This document shows positions 58,901 through 64,000 of a stretch of DNA of 64,000 nt, piece by piece. Source of the stretch: Nostoc sp. FACHB-280 (GTDB taxonomy: Bacteria; Cyanobacteriota; Cyanobacteriia; Cyanobacteriales; Nostocaceae); assembly GCF_014697615.1 (NCBI RefSeq), contig NZ_JACJSD010000007.1, positions 62,001-126,000 on the forward strand, given 5' to 3'. The notes under the pieces were generated by a model, which searched no databases, had not been told where the DNA came from, and saw nothing but the letters and a program-made list of their open reading frames with translations. How positions within the stretch are numbered: position 1 is the first letter of the stretch; every line of letters starts with the position of its first letter. The translations under genes were made by a program, and so were the position numbers.

Positions 58901-59037
58901 TTGATCAGCTATTGCACATTTAACTTGCACAAGGTGAGCTGGCAAGATGCCCACACCACAATAATCTAATCTAATTTCAGATGTAGCAATCCTAAATAAC
59001 AAACACTCTCCCTTGTCTATTTTTTTTCGTATATCAA

Positions 59038-61764
59038 ATGCTAAATAAATTTCACAACAGTCTACGCCTAAGCAAAATAAATTTAACCGCATTTATCCCG
59101 GTCATTTTGACTATTTCTCTTACTCCGGCAAACTTACCTTTACTATTTTTTAATTTACCAGTATTAGCACAAACATCCAATAGTCAAGAACAACAAGCCA
59201 ATACATTAATTAGACAAGCGGCTGCACTTTTAAGTAATAAACAAATCACTTCAGCCAGACAAGCTTTACAACAGGCTTTAAGTATTTATCAACAAGTTAA
59301 TGAGCCTCAAGGTGAGTCTGTTGCTTTAGTATTTTTAGGAATTAGTTATGAGCAAGAAAATAACTACAAAACAGCCATTGATTATTATGAAAAATCTTGG
59401 CAGATAGTCCAGAAATTACCCAAGCGACCCAATGCAGGTGAAATTTTAGTTAAGTTAGCCAATGCTCACCGCCTGCAAAAAAACTACAATCAGGCGATAC
59501 AATATTATCAACAATATTTAGCTCTAGACCAGCAAAATCAAGATAGTCAAAATCGCATAGCTGCCCTCGGAAATTTAGGGAGAACTTACGCAGCCCTGAA
59601 TAATTTACCACAAGCTCTTGATTATTACCAACAAGCTTTAGCACTTGCGAGAGCTATTAATGACCGTCAAAGTGAGTTAGTCGCACTGTTAAATTTAGGT
59701 GAGACTTATCTAAATTTAGAAAACTATGCTGCTGCTATTGAAGTTTCTCAAAAAGGCTTAGTCATTGCTAAAGAATTAACTAATAGTACAGCAGTTATAG
59801 ATTTTCTGCGATATATCAGCAGTGCCTACTATTTTATTGCTGATTATAATCAAGCAATTCAATACAACCAGCAGGGTTTAGAAATTGCTCGGATAATTCA
59901 AGATAAAGATAGTGAACGTCAATCTCTCAACTCTCTTGGCAATATTTACTATTATCTGAGAGATTATGATAAAGCGATTAATTACTATGAGCAAGTTTTG
60001 TCTATTGCCCGTTCCCAATCTAATCGCAGAGCCGAGGGATTAGCATTAGGAAATATCGGACTAGCGTATATTAATAAAGGTGAAGCAGCTAAGGCGATAG
60101 ATTATCTAGAAAAAGATTTGGCAGTATCCAGAATAGTAGGCGATCGCCTCAACGAAAGTCAAACTTTAGGCTACTTGGGTAGTGCTTACCTGCAAGTGAA
60201 AAATTATAGTAAATCGGTAGAATATTATCAGCAAGCTTTAGTTGCTACCAGAGAGGCAAAATATACCAGAGGCGAAGGCATCACACTCTATAATTTAAGT
60301 ATTCCTTTGATGGAGTTAGGCAAGCTCCCAGAAGCAGAAAAAGCCCTATATTCTTCCATTGAAATTTGGGAATCACTGCGCGAAAGATTAGGAGAAAATG
60401 ATAGTTATAAAATATCATTTTTTGAGCAGCCAATTCAAGCTTATCAATTATTACAAAAAGTTTTAATTGCCCAAAATAAAACAAATGAAGCTCTAGAAGT
60501 TTCAGAACGAGGTAGAGCCAGAGCGTTTATAGATTTATTATCTTCCCGCCAGTCAAGGCCTAGCACTCGCGGTAATGCACCACAATTACCAACAATCGCA
60601 AAACCAACATTATCGCTGCTCAAACAAATTGCTAAACAGCAAAATGCTACCTTAGTTCAATATTCAATTGATTCTAAAACTACCTCTCGCTTAGGAGCAT
60701 CATCAACTCTTGAGCAGGCGCTATATATTTGGGTAGTCAAACCTACAGGTGAAATTACCTTCCGCATAACTGATCTCAGACCCTTACAAGAAAAAGATAA
60801 AACCTCTCTCGCAGAATTAGTGACGGTGAGTCGTCAATCAATTGGTGTGAGAGGCCGCGGGGGAATTCAAGTTACGGCTAACCCCAATGTCACCAAAGCC
60901 AAAAACTCTTTTAGACAATTACATGACTTATTAATTAAACCTATTGCCGACCTTTTACCCAGTCAAGAAAGTACAAAAGTTATCTTTATTCCTCAAGAAT
61001 CTTTGTTTTTAGTTCCCTTTCCAGCCCTGCAAGATGAACAAGGCAAATACTTAATTGAAAAACATACAATTCTCACCGCGCCATCAATTCAAGTCTTAGA
61101 CTTAACTCGTAAACAAAAGTTAGGACATCAAAGTTCGCGCCAGGGAGAAGTTTTAATCGTGGGTAATCCCACAATGCCAAAAGTAGTTTTAGAACCGGGC
61201 AAACCATTGGCACAATTACCAGCTTTACCAGGTGCAGAAAAAGAAGCAAAAGAAATTGCACCGTTATTTAAAACTAAAGCAATTACTGGTAGCCAAGCAA
61301 CTAAAGCTGCCATTTTACAGCAAATCTCAAAAGCGCGAATTGTGCATTTAGCAACCCACGGTTTATTAGATGATAACCAAGGTTTAGGAAGCGCCATAGC
61401 ATTAGCACCATCCGGTAAAGATAACGGTTTATTGACAGCAGAAGAAATTCTCAATTTAAAATTAAATGCAGACTTAGTAGTTTTAAGTGCTTGCGACACC
61501 GGACGCGGTAGAGTAACGGGTGATGGTGTTATTGGTTTATCTCGTTCTTTAATTAGTGCTGGTGTCCCTAGTGTCATCGTTTCTTTATGGGCAGTTGATG
61601 ATAACTCGACATCGTTTTTAATGACCGAATTTTATAAAAATCTCCAACAAAAACAAGATAAAGCTACTGCATTACGCCAAGCTATGTTAACAACAATGAA
61701 ACAAGATAAATATCAAAATCCCTTACATTGGGCTGCTTTTAGTTTAATTGGTGAAGCTGAGTAG
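59038..61764 (+). CDS. Exported TPR-CHAT (caspase-HetF-associated) protease-like protein
   Basis: 908 residues. Sec signal ending NLPVLAQ (about 45), about eight to ten TPRs (50-470), a linker with SERGRARAFIDLLSSRQS, and a C-terminal CHAT domain (about 600-905). The catalytic dyad is intact: His774 in VHLATHGLLDD and Cys819 in VVLSACDTGRG. The end LHWAAFSLIGE is typical of CHAT. CHAT is a clan-CD caspase-like fold; in HetF and in gRAMP-associated TPR-CHAT it acts as a peptidase. The export signal predicts periplasmic action. An orthocaspase gene follows with a MITE in the gap. Confidence 0.93.
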   Translation: MLNKFHNSLRLSKINLTAFIPVILTISLTPANLPLLFFNLPVLAQTSNSQEQQANTLIRQAAALLSNKQITSARQALQQALSIYQQVNEPQGESVALVFLGISYEQENNYKTAIDYYEKSWQIVQKLPKRPNAGEILVKLANAHRLQKNYNQAIQYYQQYLALDQQNQDSQNRIAALGNLGRTYAALNNLPQALDYYQQALALARAINDRQSELVALLNLGETYLNLENYAAAIEVSQKGLVIAKELTNSTAVIDFLRYISSAYYFIADYNQAIQYNQQGLEIARIIQDKDSERQSLNSLGNIYYYLRDYDKAINYYEQVLSIARSQSNRRAEGLALGNIGLAYINKGEAAKAIDYLEKDLAVSRIVGDRLNESQTLGYLGSAYLQVKNYSKSVEYYQQALVATREAKYTRGEGITLYNLSIPLMELGKLPEAEKALYSSIEIWESLRERLGENDSYKISFFEQPIQAYQLLQKVLIAQNKTNEALEVSERGRARAFIDLLSSRQSRPSTRGNAPQLPTIAKPTLSLLKQIAKQQNATLVQYSIDSKTTSRLGASSTLEQALYIWVVKPTGEITFRITDLRPLQEKDKTSLAELVTVSRQSIGVRGRGGIQVTANPNVTKAKNSFRQLHDLLIKPIADLLPSQESTKVIFIPQESLFLVPFPALQDEQGKYLIEKHTILTAPSIQVLDLTRKQKLGHQSSRQGEVLIVGNPTMPKVVLEPGKPLAQLPALPGAEKEAKEIAPLFKTKAITGSQATKAAILQQISKARIVHLATHGLLDDNQGLGSAIALAPSGKDNGLLTAEEILNLKLNADLVVLSACDTGRGRVTGDGVIGLSRSLISAGVPSVIVSLWAVDDNSTSFLMTEFYKNLQQKQDKATALRQAMLTTMKQDKYQNPLHWAAFSLIGEAE

Positions 61765-62109
61765 ATTTGGAAAATTTACGCCTTGTGTGGGTTATATAGC
61801 AATCCTATCTGAGTTGTGAAAAATATTCTTTTTAACGAACCGCAAAGGGCGCATAGACGCGATAGCGGCTTCCCGCAGGGTAGGACACAAAGAAGGAGAA
61901 TAAAGAGAAGAAAGAGAATTTCACAATTGATTTAGGACTGCTATATAGGGAAATAATTAACCACAGATAAACGCGGATGGACGCAGATAAATTTGTAGTT
62001 CAGTAGATGAGGAACTCTATAAAATTATCTGGAACATTTTGCATAATCTCACACAAGCCACAAATACAATTTTTTAAAACAGTTTCAACCTAGATATTTC
62101 TTACATCTT
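61765..62109. other. Intergenic region holding MITE-like element B copy 2
   Basis: 345 bp between the CHAT gene and the orthocaspase. The element at 61793-61947 fills nearly half; a CAGATAAACGCGGATGGACG repeat (61965-61984, as near 10255) follows. The orthocaspase promoter, if any, should be in the last 100 bp. Confidence 0.65.
61793..61947. repeat. MITE-like element B, copy 2 (155 bp)
   Basis: TATATAGCAATCCTA (61793-61807) is mirrored by TAGGACTGCTATATA (61933-61947), 14 of 15 bases. The interior matches the reverse complement of 28808-28958 along nearly its whole length, including CGGCTTCCCGCAGGGTAGGA. No ORF. Confidence 0.87.
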
Positions 62110-64000
62110 ATGTCTAATATCAAACGCCGTCATTTTCTACAATTTTCTGCTGCTACCCTCACCGCATTGGGTTTGAGCCAATGGGATCTGATGCAGCAGG
62201 GTAATCATCTGGGTAAAGTTTTGGCACAAAATACAGGGCGCAAACTAGCTTTATTAGTAGGCATTAATGAGTATTCTGAAGATGATGGTTTGTGGCCCCT
62301 TTTTGGTTGTGTTACTGATGTCAGACTACAGCAGGAATTATTAATTCATCGTTTTGGTTTTAAACCCCAAGATATTCTCACCTTGACTGACAAACAAGCT
62401 ACTCGTCAAGGCATTCTGAAAGCATTTGAAGAACATTTAATTAAACAAGCCAAGCCCAATGATGTAGTATTATTTCACTTTTCTGGACATGGTACACGAG
62501 TCAAAGATCCAGATAGTAATTCACCAGATGGGCTGAATAGTACATTTATTCCGATAGATGGTAAATTACCACCTAACGGACGCGGTTCTGTAAATCATAT
62601 TATGGGACACACATTGTTTTTGTTGATGTCTGCATTAAAAACCGAGAATGTGACGGTTGTGTTAGATAGTTGTCATTCTGGTGGTGGTAAACGGGGAAAT
62701 TTGCGTGTTCGTTCGGTGAATGGTGGTACATCACTACAACCCAGTCCCGAAGAGTTGGAATATCAACGCCAATGGCTGAAGCGGCTGGGACTTTCGCAAC
62801 AAGAATTTATCCAGAAACGCAGACAAGCTGTGGCGAAGGGAGTTGTGATTGCTAGTGCGAGAAGTGATCAATTTGCGGCGGATGCACCGTTTGAGGGCTT
62901 TCATGCTGGGGCGTTTACTTATTTGTTGACACAGTATCTTTGGCAACAAGCTGGTAATGAATCTGTAAATAGTGCGATCGCAAATATTGGACGCAGTACT
63001 AAAATCTTAGCGAGGGAAAATGGTAATCTCCAAGACCCAGAGTTTGAATTAAATCTTAGCCGCAACAAAAACAACCCACCGATTTATTTTATTCCGATTC
63101 AAGCTGTGCCGGCTGAAGCTGTTGTGACTCAAGTCAAGGGTAATCAAGTTCAATTGTGGTTGGGTGGTATAGATCCACAAAGCTTAGAAGCCTTCACAGA
63201 TAATCCCTTATTTTCCGTTGTCAATCCTCAAGGTGATGAAGTTGGCTTAATCAAATTAGAATCCCGTCAAGGATTAATTGGTAAAGGTACATTAGTCAAT
63301 ACAGGTACACGCTCAACTTTAAAATTACAGCCAGGAAATTTATTACAAGAACGGATTCGCAGTATTCCCAACAATCCTACTTTAAAAATAGGCATTGATG
63401 AATCTCTCAATAATAACAATGCCCAGCAAGCCATAAAAGCTCTCAAATCCCTGAAACGTGTTGAACCGCAACTTTTAGGAAAACAATCTGTTCAGTATAT
63501 TCTAGGGCAGATGACTCAGCCTAAATATCAGGAATTACAGAAAAAAGGCATTTCTCAGTTGCCAGAAGTTGGTAGTTTTGGGTTATTTCTCCCTAGCCAA
63601 GATGAAATTATTCCTAAGTCTTTTGGTCAAGCTGGTGAATCTGTTACTGAAGCTGTAAAACGTTTACAGCCGAAGTTCAAATCTTTACTAGCTGCTAGAG
63701 TAGTTAAGCAAATTTTGGGTAACATTAATTCATCCCGCATTAATGTTGCTGTTTCGATGAATGTGGCGGATAGCAATGAATTACTAGCAGAATCTTTCCC
63801 AGTTCGCGGATCTATCTCGAAACAACCAAAACCTGCTATTAAATTGTCTAATTCCGGCTTGACTCAACTTGCCGTCGGCACCAAAATTGCTTTTAAAATT
63901 CAAAACAATGAAAATCAACCCATTTATGTCAGCATTTTAGTAATTGATGCGGAAGGAGAAATGACGGTTATATTCCCTAATAATTGGTCTGCCACACAAA
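62110..64000 (+). CDS. Orthocaspase (metacaspase-like, peptidase C14), 3' end outside window
   Basis: 630 codons are visible without a stop. ATG at 62110 begins an export signal of twin-arginine style (KRRHFLQFSAATLTALGL) ending KVLAQ at about 39. The p20-like caspase domain follows (about 43-330): LALLVGINEYSED, FSGHGTRVKD with catalytic His127, and LDSCHSGGG with catalytic Cys188. Later ASARSDQFAADAPFEGFHAGAFTYLLTQ is typical of cyanobacterial orthocaspases. The far C-terminal visible part (KIAFKIQNNENQPIYVSILVIDAEGEM) resembles DUF4384. Orthocaspases cut after Arg/Lys, often needing Ca2+. It is the third gene in the TPR/CHAT row. Confidence 0.93.
   Translation, partial: MSNIKRRHFLQFSAATLTALGLSQWDLMQQGNHLGKVLAQNTGRKLALLVGINEYSEDDGLWPLFGCVTDVRLQQELLIHRFGFKPQDILTLTDKQATRQGILKAFEEHLIKQAKPNDVVLFHFSGHGTRVKDPDSNSPDGLNSTFIPIDGKLPPNGRGSVNHIMGHTLFLLMSALKTENVTVVLDSCHSGGGKRGNLRVRSVNGGTSLQPSPEELEYQRQWLKRLGLSQQEFIQKRRQAVAKGVVIASARSDQFAADAPFEGFHAGAFTYLLTQYLWQQAGNESVNSAIANIGRSTKILARENGNLQDPEFELNLSRNKNNPPIYFIPIQAVPAEAVVTQVKGNQVQLWLGGIDPQSLEAFTDNPLFSVVNPQGDEVGLIKLESRQGLIGKGTLVNTGTRSTLKLQPGNLLQERIRSIPNNPTLKIGIDESLNNNNAQQAIKALKSLKRVEPQLLGKQSVQYILGQMTQPKYQELQKKGISQLPEVGSFGLFLPSQDEIIPKSFGQAGESVTEAVKRLQPKFKSLLAARVVKQILGNINSSRINVAVSMNVADSNELLAESFPVRGSISKQPKPAIKLSNSGLTQLAVGTKIAFKIQNNENQPIYVSILVIDAEGEMTVIFPNNWSATQ

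Noticed and set aside
59450-59644. Antisense ORFs in the TPR-CHAT gene
   Set aside because: Shadows produced by the repetitive TPR coding sequence.
1-64000. tRNA, rRNA, RNase P, tmRNA or IS transposase genes
   Set aside because: Searched by eye for T-loop GGTTCGA patterns, conserved rRNA strings and DDE-type proteins in all intergenic regions; none convincing.

Overview
The window comes from the chromosome of a filamentous, probably heterocyst-forming cyanobacterium of the Nostoc/Anabaena/Calothrix type. The evidence is the abundance of the HIP1 octamer GCGATCGC, heptameric STRR repeats (CTCAGCA units), a split DnaE intein C-half fused to the C-terminal part of DNA polymerase III alpha, a NifV homocitrate synthase, an XisI-like excision factor, a biliverdin-type phytochrome and a PEP-CTERM protein. 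The sequence is gene-dense, with many short intergenic hairpins and dispersed palindromic or MITE-like repeats. I saw no rRNA, tRNA, transposase, prophage or CRISPR array.

Layout. 1-2.3 kb: end of a PEP-CTERM protein, a lone receiver domain, and a PAS-GGDEF protein with a degenerate active site. 2.4-13 kb: metabolic and housekeeping genes (dxs, SLH protein, TauD-like oxygenase, polA with an adjoining alpha/beta hydrolase, a transketolase) around a repeat-filled 0.9 kb gap. 13-17.3 kb: a giant CheB-CheR-PAS-histidine kinase-receiver fusion. 17.7-21.5 kb: glgC, a P-loop kinase whose 5' end runs through STRR repeats, a DnaJ-type chaperone and a KTSC protein. 21.7-26.5 kb: a two-gene light-signalling unit (bacteriophytochrome hybrid kinase followed by a receiver-kinase). 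26.8-35 kb: a GH13 amylase, a BioF-like synthase, two RodZ-like HTH proteins flanking an alpha/beta hydrolase, and gatA. 35.4-38 kb: dnaE C-half with split intein and a nuclease-like protein. 38.1-43.2 kb: nifV, a PsiE-like protein, trpC and lpd. 43.7-49.9 kb: SWIM zinc-finger protein, Cache-type histidine kinase, aspartate aminotransferase and a membrane-anchored methyltransferase. 50-57 kb: small membrane protein, orphan XisI, divergent MetK, P2-type cation ATPase with an N-terminal HMA-like domain, and small stress-type proteins (PNPOx-like, ChaB).

57.1-64 kb: a lipoprotein-like gene, then three co-oriented genes: a TPR protein, a paralogous TPR-CHAT protease, and an orthocaspase cut off by the window end. 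All three carry export signals ending in VLAQ. Two caspase-fold (clan CD) enzymes with intact His/Cys dyads beside a TPR-only paralogue is the most promising candidate for a poorly described system here.

Signal transduction is over-represented: single REC, PAS-GGDEF, CheB/CheR hybrid kinase, phytochrome, REC-kinase and Cache-kinase. Most metabolic genes are monocistronic and separated by hairpin repeats, several of which look able to act as terminators.
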